Below, one piece after another: positions 36,459-45,590 of a stretch of DNA of 64,000 bases. Within the stretch, counting starts at the first letter, position 1. Every line of letters starts with the position of its first letter. This DNA is from Anaerocolumna cellulosilytica (GTDB lineage Bacteria; Bacillota; Clostridia; Lachnospirales; Lachnospiraceae): contig NZ_AP023367.1 in assembly GCF_014218335.1 (NCBI RefSeq), forward strand, positions 5,332,001-5,396,000, in the 5' to 3' direction. Below the pieces are notes generated by a model. It ran no database searches and had not been told where the DNA came from. It saw only the letters and a list, made by a program, of their open reading frames with translations. Both the position numbers and the translations under genes were made by a program.

Positions 36459-37811
36459 TTATTCCGTAGATTTTAAGGTTTGGTCTATGACATTTTGCAT
36501 TACGTCTTTTGTCATCATCCCCGGCACATAGCCTAGCACATTGCCGTCTTTGGTAATCAAAAAGGTAGTTGGAAAGGCACTTATATAATAACTTGAAAAT
36601 ACTTCACCGGTTTCATCAAAAACGGTTGGAAAGGTGTATTCATTTTCCTCTAAGAATGCAATAATATCCTCTTTGGTTTCATCTGAATTATTAGGATATT
36701 CTTCACTCTTTGGATTAGCAACCCCCAGAATAACGACTTCCTCCTCATTTAGATTAAACTCCTGATATAATTCTTCTATATGTGGCATTTCTTTTTTACA
36801 CGGCGGGCACCAAGTTGCCCAAAAGTTTAAAAATACCACCTTCCCCTTATAGTCCGATAAGGTATGAACATTTCCATACTGGTCGGTTAGGGTAAAGTCT
36901 ATGGCGGGTATTTCTTCTAATTCTCTGCCAGCCTGTTCTTCTTCCTCTTGGGTTGCAGCATCTGCACTACCCTTAGAATCTTCTCTGTCAACTATGGATT
37001 CCTTCTCATCCTCTAAGGCCGTATCTTTTGCACCATTGATAGCTTTACTCTCCTCCTTGTTGGTTATGGGAAAATTGGTGCCTATGGAATTTAAGTAACT
37101 GGATATACCATTCATCCAGCCTGTAAAGGTCATAATACCAAGAAGTATTAATAAGATACCACCTGCTTTAATCGTATATTGAATAAACTTCTGCTTCGCC
37201 TTTAAAAAAGCAAGAACCCGGGCAGTAAAGAGTCCAAGAAGTAAAAAAGGTATAACAAATCCGAGCGCATAGACAAGTACCAGCAGATTGCCTAATGCTG
37301 CATTCTTCGCTCCGGATGCCAGTATTAATACCGAAGACAAGGCAGGACCTATACAAGGCGTCCAGGCAAAACTAAAGGTAAATCCCATAATTAGGGCAAG
37401 AAACGGCGTTATGCTCTTATCCGTCAGATTTAAATGAACCTTTCTCTCCCTTTGCAAGAATTTAAAGTCTAGAATTCCAAGCTGAAATAATCCAAATAGG
37501 ATTATAAGTATGCCACCAATTCTAGTAAAAAGATATTTATGACTATTAAAAAATTGTCCTAAAGCAGAGAATGTCATTCCCAGTATAAAAAAAGCAAAAG
37601 AGATTCCTAAAACAAAAAAGAACGTATGTAAAAATACCTTCTTCCTTCCGTAGGTTATTACTCCGTTTTCATCAACCTTTTTGGCATTTCCCGCTAAATA
37701 ACTCATATAGACAGGAATAAGAGGTATGACACAGGGCGAAAAAAAAGAAATTACTCCTTCTAAAAATACCAGTATGAAACTGATATGTCCTGTATTGAGT
37801 CCTTCAAACAT
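36459..37811 (-). CDS. CcdA-like membrane thiol transporter fused to TlpA/ResA-like thioredoxin
   Basis: 450-residue fusion. Residues 1-235 are a six-helix CcdA/DsbD-type membrane domain with conserved FFSPCVIPLIP and SFAWTPCIGP, each carrying one of the redox cysteines. A charged linker (about 250-295) leads to a thioredoxin-like domain with WATWCPPCKKE. Electrons from cytoplasmic thioredoxin would pass through the membrane to reduce extracytoplasmic disulfides. AAGGAG precedes the ATG at 37811. It heads an operon with the HxlR regulator and the Cys-rich protein. Confidence 0.92.
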   Translation of the reverse strand: MFEGLNTGHISFILVFLEGVISFFSPCVIPLIPVYMSYLAGNAKKVDENGVITYGRKKVFLHTFFFVLGISFAFFILGMTFSALGQFFNSHKYLFTRIGGILIILFGLFQLGILDFKFLQRERKVHLNLTDKSITPFLALIMGFTFSFAWTPCIGPALSSVLILASGAKNAALGNLLVLVYALGFVIPFLLLGLFTARVLAFLKAKQKFIQYTIKAGGILLILLGIMTFTGWMNGISSYLNSIGTNFPITNKEESKAINGAKDTALEDEKESIVDREDSKGSADAATQEEEEQAGRELEEIPAIDFTLTDQYGNVHTLSDYKGKVVFLNFWATWCPPCKKEMPHIEELYQEFNLNEEEVVILGVANPKSEEYPNNSDETKEDIIAFLEENEYTFPTVFDETGEVFSSYYISAFPTTFLITKDGNVLGYVPGMMTKDVMQNVIDQTLKSTE

Positions 37812-38225
37812 AAACTTCTCCTTGTTATTTTAATGATAACCCCAGCTTTAAGACTACATTATTAATTATATTACATATTATTCCAACATCTTATAAAGCT
37901 TAACACAGTAACTTTAAAAAGTCAACTCACTTGTTAAATTAAAGTATCAGATAAAAAAATAATTCTTTTTTACTATACTTAAAATACATGAATGGTTATA
38001 GGATATATATCATAACTTAGTAAGTGTAGGTTAATACTTTTACTATTTATTCTTAAAGATTACATTTTCATTAAGATGGAGATTTTTGATTGACAAAACT
38101 CCAAAAACACTATATGTTTGCTTATGAGTATTTAATAATGGGAAATAGCTTGTGCCCGTCCCCCAACGTTTATGTATGGACAATGGCATGGTTATTATAT
38201 ACCCCTTTAGAAAGGTTAGGTTTCT
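37812..38225 (+). promoter_or_regulatory. Intergenic region with promoter of the DUF885 gene
   Basis: A 414-base A/T-rich divergent gap. TTGACA (38090-38095) with TATGTT (38113-38118) at 17 bases is the best promoter and gives a leader of about 100 bases. That leader contains GTGCCCGTCCCCCAAC, which is C-rich compared with its surroundings, but I cannot fold it into a known RNA. No ORF is evident. Confidence 0.4.
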
Positions 38226-39977
38226 ATGAAAAGATTTTATAAAGTTTATCTGTGGCTCTTTCTGTCTGTTCTTTTATCTTTTAGTTTTGCCGGCTGTGCC
38301 AGACAGTCCATAGACAAAACCCCTAATACAGAAGATTTTGATTCCTTTACCAACCGTATATTTACAACAGAAGTGCAGAAAAGCACCATTACTTTAAATT
38401 TTTCACTGGCAAATCCAAAAGAATATGGCATCCTTGATACAAACGCAACACTTGGACATTATACCTTAGAAGAAATGCAAAAGTCCCTGCTAGATGCAGA
38501 AAATTATCTGGCTGCCTTAAAATCTTATGATTATAAGTCTCTATCCGATGAACAGAAGTTAACCTACGATATCTTAAAAGAAGTTTGGGAATTAGAGACG
38601 ACCACGGGTGATTTACTGCTGTATCATGAAGTACTTGGTCCTACCACCGGTTTACAGGCACAACTTCCGGTGTTGCTGGCAGAATATAATTTTTATACCA
38701 AAGATGATATTAATACATATCTGGATCTTTTACCCCTGCTATACGACTACTTTGGCGAAATCTGCGCGTTTGAAAAGGAAAAATCTGACGCCGGTTTGTT
38801 TATGAGCGATAAAGTTGTCGATAATATTTTAGACCAATGTAAAACCTTTATAGAAAACAAGGATAATAACTATTTAATTGAAATATTTAATGATAAAATA
38901 GATGCCTTTCAGGGCTTATCTGCTTTGGAAGTACGAACTTACAAAGCAGCAAATAAAGACGCTGTTTTTACTTCTATTATACCGGCTTATGAGTTATTAA
39001 TAACTACTTTAACAGATTTAAAAGGAACCGGCACCAACAATGGGGGTTTAAGCCATTTTGAGAAGGGCAAAGAGTATTATGAATATCTTTTAACAGCCAA
39101 TACCGGTTCTTCCCGCTCTGTTAAGGAATTAAAAGAATTGTTAGATACCTCCATTACCACCAACCTTATGAAACTTAATTCCATCATGGGAAAAGACCCG
39201 GATGTATATGATGCAGTTATGAATATAACCTATTCGCTAACTGACCCAACTGAAATCCTTGAATATTTAAAGACCGCTATAAAAAAAGATTTTCCGGCCT
39301 GCCCGGAAGTAAACTATTCTGTAAAGTATGTACATGAATCCTTGCAGGAGCATTTGAGCCCGGCTATGTACTTAATACCGGCAATTGATAATTACAAAGA
39401 AAATATTATCTATATTAATAATAACCCTGATTATGATTTACAGCAGATATTTAATACTCTGGCTCATGAAGGCTATCCGGGTCACTTATACCAAGCTGTC
39501 TATTTCAGAGATAAAAATCCTGCTCCTATACGAAGCCTCCTTGACTTTGGGGGCTATGCAGAAGGCTGGGCTACTTATGTGGAATATTACTCTTACCACC
39601 TTACTGATTTTTCTCCTGATGTGGCTGATTTTCTAGAAGCAAATATGGCCGCAAATATGGCCTTATACTGCAAGCTGGATATTGGTATTAACTATGACGG
39701 CTGGACCCTTTCCGAAACCGCCGATTATCTAAATAGTTTTGGTATAACCGATAAATCAACCATTGAGGTTTTATACACAACCATGATTGAAGAGCCGGCG
39801 CTTTATCCACAATACGGTATTGGTTATCTGGAATTTATGAACTTAAAAGAAACTGCTAAGGATGCCTTGAGAGATAAATTTGAGATAAAGTCTTTCCACC
39901 AGTTCTTATTAGATATCGGTCCTGCACCTTTTGATATTATTGCTCAAAGAATGGACACTTGGATGAAAAAACAATAG
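38226..39977 (+). CDS. DUF885-family lipoprotein, putative metallopeptidase
   Basis: 583 residues. The N-terminus is a lipoprotein signal (hydrophobic segment then FAGC, Cys at about residue 24), so the protein is anchored outside the membrane. The DUF885 signature HEGYPGH (about residue 420) resembles a zinc-peptidase HExxxxH site, and GGYAEGWATYVEYYS follows with a second likely Glu ligand. The family is only assumed to be peptidase-like; the substrate is unknown. It is a single gene with a terminator at 40012-40055. Confidence 0.85.
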   Translation: MKRFYKVYLWLFLSVLLSFSFAGCARQSIDKTPNTEDFDSFTNRIFTTEVQKSTITLNFSLANPKEYGILDTNATLGHYTLEEMQKSLLDAENYLAALKSYDYKSLSDEQKLTYDILKEVWELETTTGDLLLYHEVLGPTTGLQAQLPVLLAEYNFYTKDDINTYLDLLPLLYDYFGEICAFEKEKSDAGLFMSDKVVDNILDQCKTFIENKDNNYLIEIFNDKIDAFQGLSALEVRTYKAANKDAVFTSIIPAYELLITTLTDLKGTGTNNGGLSHFEKGKEYYEYLLTANTGSSRSVKELKELLDTSITTNLMKLNSIMGKDPDVYDAVMNITYSLTDPTEILEYLKTAIKKDFPACPEVNYSVKYVHESLQEHLSPAMYLIPAIDNYKENIIYINNNPDYDLQQIFNTLAHEGYPGHLYQAVYFRDKNPAPIRSLLDFGGYAEGWATYVEYYSYHLTDFSPDVADFLEANMAANMALYCKLDIGINYDGWTLSETADYLNSFGITDKSTIEVLYTTMIEEPALYPQYGIGYLEFMNLKETAKDALRDKFEIKSFHQFLLDIGPAPFDIIAQRMDTWMKKQ

Positions 39978-40011
39978 TATCAATACGGATACAAACGTAT
40001 TATTAATAAAG

Positions 40012-40055
40012 AGAAGCTCTATGACCTCCTTCTAACGGAAAGCCATAGGGCTTCT
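40012..40055 (+). terminator. Terminator after the DUF885 gene
   Basis: AGAAGCTCTATG and CATAGGGCTTCT pair with one mismatch; TTTTAATCTTTTT follows. Confidence 0.75.
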
Positions 40056-40156
40056 TTTAATCTTTTTACCAATTCATTTGGAATTCTAATAAAATGCTTT
40101 AACCTGTTTTTACATATCATCTTTAGGTTATTTGTATTAGAACGCAAATTTCTATC

Positions 40157-40933
40157 TTAAGAACCGGTTGATTTATAATGACTGATACCTAATCTCCAGA
40201 ACAAGTAACATGGTATTAAAAATAAGCAGGCCGCTAACGGCAAGAACCGGTACCAGCTATTCGTACTCTTTCCCAGTATATATAATAAAGGATAGTACTG
40301 AACCAGAGCAAAGGGCACAATAAAGGTACAAAACTGTAGTACTCTTTTACCATAAATGCTGATTGGGTATTTTCCGTACTCCTTTGCACCGTCGGTAAGT
40401 ACATTCATAAATTCAAGACCTTCTGTTGTAAAGAAGCAAAGTGTTGCATATACCAAAAATATAGATGAAAACAACACAAATCCTCCAACTATCATTAGGA
40501 TAAGGGCTAATACCTTATTAAAACTCCAGTCTATCCTGCTTTTATGAACTCCATAGCTAAACATAAGTACGGCCTGCAAAAAACGCCCTACACGGGTTAG
40601 CTCTATCTTGCTTCCCAGAACCTGAAATATCTCATTTCTGGGTCTTACCATAATGCGGTCAAATTCTCCGTTACTTATGGTGGCGGAGAACATATCAAAA
40701 CCTCTGACAAAGCATTCTGCCAGGGAAAACTGTATTAACACAATAGAAAAACAAAGCAGTACTTCTTCAAACGTATAACCCTTCACATTGGGGAACAAAA
40801 GAAACATAAAATATACCCCTAAGAATACATTAAAAGCTAAAAGAAACTGTCCTATGGTCATAAAAATGAAAGAGGTCTTATACTGCATTGCACTTTTTAA
40901 TTGTATAGAAAAATACTTCATATATAATTTCAT
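40157..40933 (-). CDS. ABC-2 type permease (COG3694-like)
   Basis: 258-residue membrane protein with about six hydrophobic helices, ABC-2 export class. The segment GEFDRIMVRPRNEIFQVLG is typical of the COG3694 half-permease found with COG4586/COG4587 partners. It is the third gene of a leftward operon: ATPase (41885-42889), permease (40964-41767), permease. Such three-part exporters are often called multidrug or daunorubicin exporters, but the substrate is rarely known. Confidence 0.85.
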   Translation of the reverse strand: MKLYMKYFSIQLKSAMQYKTSFIFMTIGQFLLAFNVFLGVYFMFLLFPNVKGYTFEEVLLCFSIVLIQFSLAECFVRGFDMFSATISNGEFDRIMVRPRNEIFQVLGSKIELTRVGRFLQAVLMFSYGVHKSRIDWSFNKVLALILMIVGGFVLFSSIFLVYATLCFFTTEGLEFMNVLTDGAKEYGKYPISIYGKRVLQFCTFIVPFALVQYYPLLYILGKSTNSWYRFLPLAACLFLIPCYLFWRLGISHYKSTGS

Positions 40934-40963
40934 CTTCTCTTAACTTTCATCCTTTCTGCATAA

Positions 40964-41767
40964 TCAACCACCCTGTACCACTACCCGCTTTAGAGCTTTG
41001 TTCATCAATAGCTTTCCTCCGCAGGTCAGTACAACACACCAAAACACCTGTAACACAATTGCACGAAGCAAATGCGCCCCCTGTAAGTTTCCGGAATAAA
41101 CCCGAAGTGGTACATTCTGCATGGAGCCAAAAGGCAGCAATTCAAATACCCACCGTATGCTGTCAGGGAAAAACGGCAAAGGTATAACTGCACCGGAGAA
41201 AAACTCAACCATAGCAACTGCCAGTAAGCGGATGCCGGCAGCAGACACTGTATAAAAGCTTGAAATATATATCAGCATACAAAAAGCTACAACAACTATC
41301 AATGCCAATATTAAGGTGACTAAAAAAAAGAAAAAAGTAGTCATATCCTTTGGTACGGTAAACCCATAGGGTTTGGGAAGCAGAATACCTATAAAAAGGA
41401 TGGGAAAGCATCTGAGAATTGCTTTTGATAAGCGGTTTGCTATACTTCTTACAAACCACATATTATAAAGGTTTACTGGTCTGCATAGTTCATATGCAAT
41501 ATCCCCTTTTTGAATTGCATGAAAAATCTCGTTTTCTAACAGCCAGGTCATATAAAGGGCTAAAAATGCCTGCTGCATCCATATATAAGAGGATAGATCC
41601 TGAAATTTCATAGGAAATGCCAATGGGTCTGCCTCATAAAAAGCTGTGAACATAAGTATCTCTAAAGCTCCCCAGGCAAACTGCGTTACAATGCCCGCCA
41701 GAGCTGCCGCCCGGTATTGAAGTCCATACAGAAACCTAAGCCGAAAAAAGGATACATATTTTTGCAT
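40964..41767 (-). CDS. ABC-2 type permease (COG4587-like)
   Basis: 267-residue integral membrane subunit with about six helices. QKYVSFFRLRFLYGLQYRAA and the Trp/Tyr-rich second segment fit the COG4587 half-permease. AAAGGAA lies upstream of the ATG at 41767; an ATG at 41785 is an alternative. It forms a heterodimeric channel with the product of the next gene, 30 bases downstream. Confidence 0.85.
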   Translation of the reverse strand: MQKYVSFFRLRFLYGLQYRAAALAGIVTQFAWGALEILMFTAFYEADPLAFPMKFQDLSSYIWMQQAFLALYMTWLLENEIFHAIQKGDIAYELCRPVNLYNMWFVRSIANRLSKAILRCFPILFIGILLPKPYGFTVPKDMTTFFFFLVTLILALIVVVAFCMLIYISSFYTVSAAGIRLLAVAMVEFFSGAVIPLPFFPDSIRWVFELLPFGSMQNVPLRVYSGNLQGAHLLRAIVLQVFWCVVLTCGGKLLMNKALKRVVVQGG

Positions 41768-41800
41768 CTGTTCTATTCCTTTCATTACTTAAAATATGTT

Positions 41801-41865
41801 AGACAATTGCAAAACATATTATCTAGATCACATAAATGACTGTTTCGCAACTACTTACTTATATT
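41801..41865. repeat. Dispersed TTGCGAAAC palindrome, copy 4
   Basis: TTGCAAAAC (41807-41815) and GTTTCGCAA (41842-41850) face each other across a 26-base loop that includes CACATAAATGACT. The flanking AGACAATTG matches the copy at 5440. It sits inside an operon, between the ATPase stop and the permease start, so it may set the ratio of the two products. Confidence 0.55.
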
Positions 41866-41884
41866 GTGTTTCAGATAATTTAAT

Positions 41885-42889
41885 CTATATCTCATATTGT
41901 TTATAAAGCTGAACCACAAGCTCATCCACAGAAGTACCAGTTACTGAAATGTCTGTAATATCCACCTGTAGGCTTAGATAGCTTATAACCTCTGAAACTG
42001 AAAGGATATCCGTATCAATTCCGATGATTGCCCTTCCTTTCCTGGCACCCTTTTCTTCATCAAGAGAATAGTCATCTGCCAGCATACTTAAGCCTTCACA
42101 TAAAGTAAGTTCGTTCCCGGAATATTCGACAACTGCCTTCTTTGCTCCACGAAACGTATGCCTTAAATCCTCCAGCTTACCGTCTAAAAGAATTCTTCCT
42201 TTTCCTATCAGTATAATTCTTTTGGTTAATGCTTCAATATCCTGCATATCATGGGTAGTCAGTATGACTGTTGTCTTATGCCTTTTGTTAATGTCAAGAA
42301 TAAAATTACGTACTGCAATTTTCGATACGGCATCTAAACCAATGGTCGGCTCATCCAGAAAAAGTATTTTAGGATTATGAAGTAGAGATGCTGCGATTTC
42401 GCACCGCATTCTCTGCCCTAAAGACAGTTGTCTTGCAGGTGTCCTTATAACTTCTTTTAAATCCAGTAGTTGGACTAATTCCTCCAGCTTGTCCTTGTAT
42501 GCTCTCTGGGGGATTTTATATATATCCCGAAGCAGTTCAAAGGAATCAATAACCGGTACATCCCACCAGAGCTGGGAGCGTTGTCCAAATACAACACCTA
42601 TGTCCCCTACATGGCTAATCCGGTCTTTCCAGGGTATCCTGCCATTAATCAGACAGGTTCCTGAATCCGGTGTCAATACACCGCTAAGTACTTTTATGGT
42701 ACTGCTCTTACCAGCACCATTTGGTCCGATATAACCAACCATCTCACCCTCTTTAATAGCAAAGGATATATCCTCTAGAGCATGAACATACTCATACTCT
42801 TTATGAAACAAGGCTTTCACAGCCTCTTTCATACCCGCATTGCGGCGTGCGACCTTAAAGGTCTTGTTAATGTGTTCCACTTGAATCAT
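41885..42889 (-). CDS. ABC-2 exporter ATP-binding protein (COG4586-like)
   Basis: 334-residue ATPase driving the two permeases encoded downstream. GPNGAGKSST (Walker A), LSLGQRMRCE (signature) and ILFLDEPTIGLD (Walker B) are intact. FGQRSQLWWDVPVIDSFELL after the Q-loop is typical of COG4586. GGAGGG precedes the ATG at 42889; an in-frame TTG at 42925 lies inside a type-B leader element. All key residues are present, so the transporter should be active. Confidence 0.92.
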   Translation of the reverse strand: MIQVEHINKTFKVARRNAGMKEAVKALFHKEYEYVHALEDISFAIKEGEMVGYIGPNGAGKSSTIKVLSGVLTPDSGTCLINGRIPWKDRISHVGDIGVVFGQRSQLWWDVPVIDSFELLRDIYKIPQRAYKDKLEELVQLLDLKEVIRTPARQLSLGQRMRCEIAASLLHNPKILFLDEPTIGLDAVSKIAVRNFILDINKRHKTTVILTTHDMQDIEALTKRIILIGKGRILLDGKLEDLRHTFRGAKKAVVEYSGNELTLCEGLSMLADDYSLDEEKGARKGRAIIGIDTDILSVSEVISYLSLQVDITDISVTGTSVDELVVQLYKQYEI

Positions 42890-42920
42890 TTTTCCCTCCT
42901 GGTAGTAATATTCTTTCATC

Positions 42921-43108
42921 TTCAATCCATTGCATACCGTAGGACTCCCTGCGGCTCTGTCACAGATATGAAGGGCTAAAAACGGTGATTATCAACCATT
43001 TTAACCTTCATCATCAGAGGGCAGTACTTTATGAGTAATTGCCATTCATGAATCAAATTAGGAAATATCTTGCCAAGCGTATGTTTCCTTGGATTTTGCC
43101 AAGGAAAC
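42921..43108 (-). repeat. Leader with type-B element and a long hairpin upstream of the ABC exporter
   Basis: On the minus strand GTTTCCTTGG and CCAAGGAAAC (about 43108-43083) form a ten-pair hairpin. Further on, TCTGTGACAGAGCCGCAGG...CCTACGGTATGCAATGG (42966-42927) matches the hairpin-2 part of the type-B elements. Unlike other copies, an independent Shine-Dalgarno lies between the element and the ATG. This 310-base gap (42890-43198) otherwise shows nothing. Confidence 0.5.
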
Positions 43109-43198
43109 CGTGGTAAACATCCAAATTTTTGCGAAAGGATATTCATTATATACCCTTTGGTGATATATGTCAAATAAAACCTTGCTTATTTTATTTCC

Positions 43199-44050
43199 TT
43201 ATTCAATATCTAAAGGTACCTTTCGTTTTGGTGGAGGAAATTCCATATTCAGCCTCTTTATATCCTGCTCATCCAGTATAATCTTCACCGCCTCGTAATT
43301 GTCTTTGACATGGCTTGCTTTTGAAGCTTTAGGTATTGCTACAACATTTTCATTTGCCAATACGAAACTTAATAGAACCTGGTAAATGGTTGCACCATGC
43401 TTTTGGGCAATCTCCTCTAGTCCGGTACTGTTTTTAAGTGCGCATTTTAAATTACCTGCCTGCGCTAATGGACAATATGCCATAACCGGAATTCCTTTTT
43501 CCTGCTGCCAGGGAAGCAAATCATATTCAATTCCTCTTGACCCCAGATGGTATAGTACCTGATTTATTGCACAGTTCTCTCCATTCTGTACGGTTAATAG
43601 CTCTTCCATATCCGATAAATCAAAGTTTGAGACACCCCATCTGCGTATCTTGCCCCTTTTAACCAATTCCTCCAGACATGCAACCGTTTCTGAAAGAGGT
43701 ATGTTCCCTCTCCAATGAAGCAGATACATATCAAGATAATCCGTCCCCAGCCTCTTCAAAGAAGCATCGCAGCTATCAAATATCTTTCCTTTTCCTGCAT
43801 GAAACGGATATACCTTCGAAACTAGATACAACTTTTGTCTGGGATATTCCGTTATTGCTTCCCCAATCAGACTTTCCGTTCTTCCGTCGCCATACATTTC
43901 AGCCGTATCAATCAATGTCATTCCCAGCTCCAAACCTTTTTTTAATGCTTTTATCTCTGACTCCCTGCTATTTGGATTTTCACCCATCTTCCAGGTGCCT
44001 TGTCCAATTTTGGCAATTGATGAACCATCCTTTAATTTTAACATACTCAT
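43199..44050 (-). CDS. Aldo/keto reductase
   Basis: 283-residue TIM-barrel NADPH-dependent oxidoreductase. The catalytic tetrad is visible: Asp in LIDTAEMYG, Tyr in the same motif, Lys in LYLVSKVYP and His in YLLHWRG. WGVSNFD and the C-terminal VAIPKASKASHVKDN, which binds the NADPH phosphate, complete the family pattern. Length is normal. GGGGG precedes the ATG. Substrate unknown. Confidence 0.93.
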   Translation of the reverse strand: MSMLKLKDGSSIAKIGQGTWKMGENPNSRESEIKALKKGLELGMTLIDTAEMYGDGRTESLIGEAITEYPRQKLYLVSKVYPFHAGKGKIFDSCDASLKRLGTDYLDMYLLHWRGNIPLSETVACLEELVKRGKIRRWGVSNFDLSDMEELLTVQNGENCAINQVLYHLGSRGIEYDLLPWQQEKGIPVMAYCPLAQAGNLKCALKNSTGLEEIAQKHGATIYQVLLSFVLANENVVAIPKASKASHVKDNYEAVKIILDEQDIKRLNMEFPPPKRKVPLDIE

Positions 44051-44082
44051 GTCCCCCTTTATAAATATTGTTTATTATCACC

Positions 44083-44119
44083 CCCAGACAATACCTTCCC
44101 TAAAGGCATTCTGGGGTAA
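44083..44119 (-). other. Unclassified hairpin in the aldo/keto reductase leader
   Basis: On the minus strand CCCCAGAATGCC and GGTATTGTCTGGGG form a stem of about 12 pairs with small defects, some 35 bases before the gene start. No T-run follows, so it is not an obvious terminator of spmB. It does not match a riboswitch I know. Confidence 0.35.
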
Positions 44120-44246
44120 TAACACAGAAGAAGACCTGTAATAGGCAAAACTTTGTCGCTTCTTCCACAATTATGATAATCCATCTGTCAAATATCGTCA
44201 AGGAAGACAATTAGCATTTGTAATGACATACGAATTAAGAAAGTTC

Positions 44247-44777
44247 CTAACCAAACACAAGATTTGTAAGCACAAGACTGGCTATTACACCCACTAAAGT
44301 TGAAAACAAAGCACCTGCAAGCGTATATCTGGACTTTTTAACCCCCGCTGTCATAAAATAAACAGACATGGTATAAAAGACCGTCTCCGTGCAGCTCATA
44401 ATAATTGATGTGAGTCTTCCAAGAAAAGAATCCGGTCCATATTCCTTAAAAATATCCAATACCAGGCTGGTTGCCGCCGAAGAAGAAAACAGCTTTACGG
44501 TAACCAAAGGTACTAATTCAGAAGGAAAGTGGAGGATATCCGTTAATGGTTTGATTATATTTGCTAACAAATTAAGAGTTCCCGATGCCCTTAAGATTCC
44601 AATAGCAATCATAAGTCCAATCAAAGTCGGCATAATATTTAATACAACTTTAAAACCATCCTCTGCTCCCTTTGTAAACTCCTGAAAGACCGGTACTCTC
44701 ATAAGCAATCCAAACCCTACGATGTAAAAAATAATAAATGGAATTATGTAATCTGAGATATATAAAAGAAATTTCAT
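44247..44777 (-). CDS. spmB: Spore maturation protein B
   Basis: 176-residue membrane protein of the nucleoside-recognition (Gate) family, with SpmB hallmarks such as GAEDGFKVVLNIMPTLIGLMIAIG and SCTETVFYTMSVYF. With SpmA it is needed for core dehydration and heat resistance of Bacillus spores. The ATG at 44777 is preceded by GGGAG at 6 bases, supplied by a type-A leader element. It follows spmA in the same direction, but a 228-base gap filled by three tandem leader repeats separates them. Confidence 0.95.
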   Translation of the reverse strand: MKFLLYISDYIIPFIIFYIVGFGLLMRVPVFQEFTKGAEDGFKVVLNIMPTLIGLMIAIGILRASGTLNLLANIIKPLTDILHFPSELVPLVTVKLFSSSAATSLVLDIFKEYGPDSFLGRLTSIIMSCTETVFYTMSVYFMTAGVKKSRYTLAGALFSTLVGVIASLVLTNLVFG

Positions 44778-44778
44778 G

Positions 44779-45000
44779 TTAAACTCCCATCTGTGTGCTT
44801 TAGCACACATTTAAATCATGATGTTGAAATTTATTGACTTTTCAACTTAAACTCCCGTCTGTGTGCTTTAGCACACATTTAAATCATGATGTTGAAATTT
44901 ATTGATTTTTTCAACTTAAACTCCCATCTGCATCCGTACTGCTGCACTTGAACACGTATTAATCAAGATCTTGAAAAACTTCTTGTTATTCAATTTAAAC
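44779..45000 (-). repeat. Three tandem type-A leader elements upstream of spmB
   Basis: Units 44779-44846, 44847-44915 and 44916 to about 45000 lie head to tail. Units 1 and 2 are nearly identical over 68 bases; unit 3 has diverged. On the minus strand each starts with GTTGAAA...TTTCAAC (hairpin 1), continues through an A/T-rich linker, then TGTGTGCTAAAGCACACA (hairpin 2), then GATGGGAGTTTAA. Only the last unit places its Shine-Dalgarno before a gene (spmB). Confidence 0.75.
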
Positions 45001-45005
45001 AAAAC

Positions 45006-45590
45006 CTATGTATTACGGCTTAGTTTTCTGGCTACTGTTGAAAATAAAACCCCTGCTATAGTTGAAATAGCAGTAGCCACTAGTGCCGCTCCCAAAATCT
45101 CTGTTGGACTGACAGAACCGTACTGGCTCCGATAGGCTATAATGTTAACCGGAATCAACTGCAAAGATGAGATATTAATAATTAAAAAGGTGCACATGTC
45201 ACAGCTTGCCGTGTCCTTCCCCTGATTGAGCTTTCGAAGTTCTCCCATAGCCTTTAATCCCATTGGTGTTGCCGCCCAGCCAAGTCCCAAGATATTGGCA
45301 ATCATGTTAGAAGCTATGTATTCATTTACTATATGCTCTTTTGGTATGTCAGGAAAGAGCAATCTTAATATAGGATTTAATGCCTTAGTAAAAGCGTCAG
45401 TTATACCTGCTGCCTTTGCAACCTGCATAATTCCCGTCCAAAGAGACATTACGCCGAGCATGGTAATACAAAGAGTAATTGCTTCTTTTGCAGAATTTAG
45501 TGATACGGTGCTAACTTCATCTATTCTTCCGTTTAACACACCTACGATTATTCCTATTACTATCATGAAACCCCACAAATAATTTAACAT
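45006..45590 (-). CDS. spmA: Spore maturation protein A
   Basis: 194-residue membrane protein of the same Gate fold as SpmB. MLNYLWGFMIVIGIIVGVLNG at the N-terminus and NILGLGWAATPMGLKAM are typical of SpmA. GGGAG, 5 bases before the ATG at 45590, comes from a type-A leader element. In Bacillus spmAB act in spore core dehydration. It is divergent from the AbrB-type gene. Confidence 0.95.
   Translation of the reverse strand: MLNYLWGFMIVIGIIVGVLNGRIDEVSTVSLNSAKEAITLCITMLGVMSLWTGIMQVAKAAGITDAFTKALNPILRLLFPDIPKEHIVNEYIASNMIANILGLGWAATPMGLKAMGELRKLNQGKDTASCDMCTFLIINISSLQLIPVNIIAYRSQYGSVSPTEILGAALVATAISTIAGVLFSTVARKLSRNT

Noticed and set aside
38120-38220. Possible riboswitch in the DUF885 leader
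   Set aside because: The C-rich segment has no complementary G-rich partner that I can find and matches no known aptamer core.
44779-45000. Tandem repeats that could be taken for a CRISPR array
   Set aside because: Units are 68-69 bases, directly adjacent with no variable spacers, and there is no cas gene. They match single elements before other genes, so they are leader repeats.
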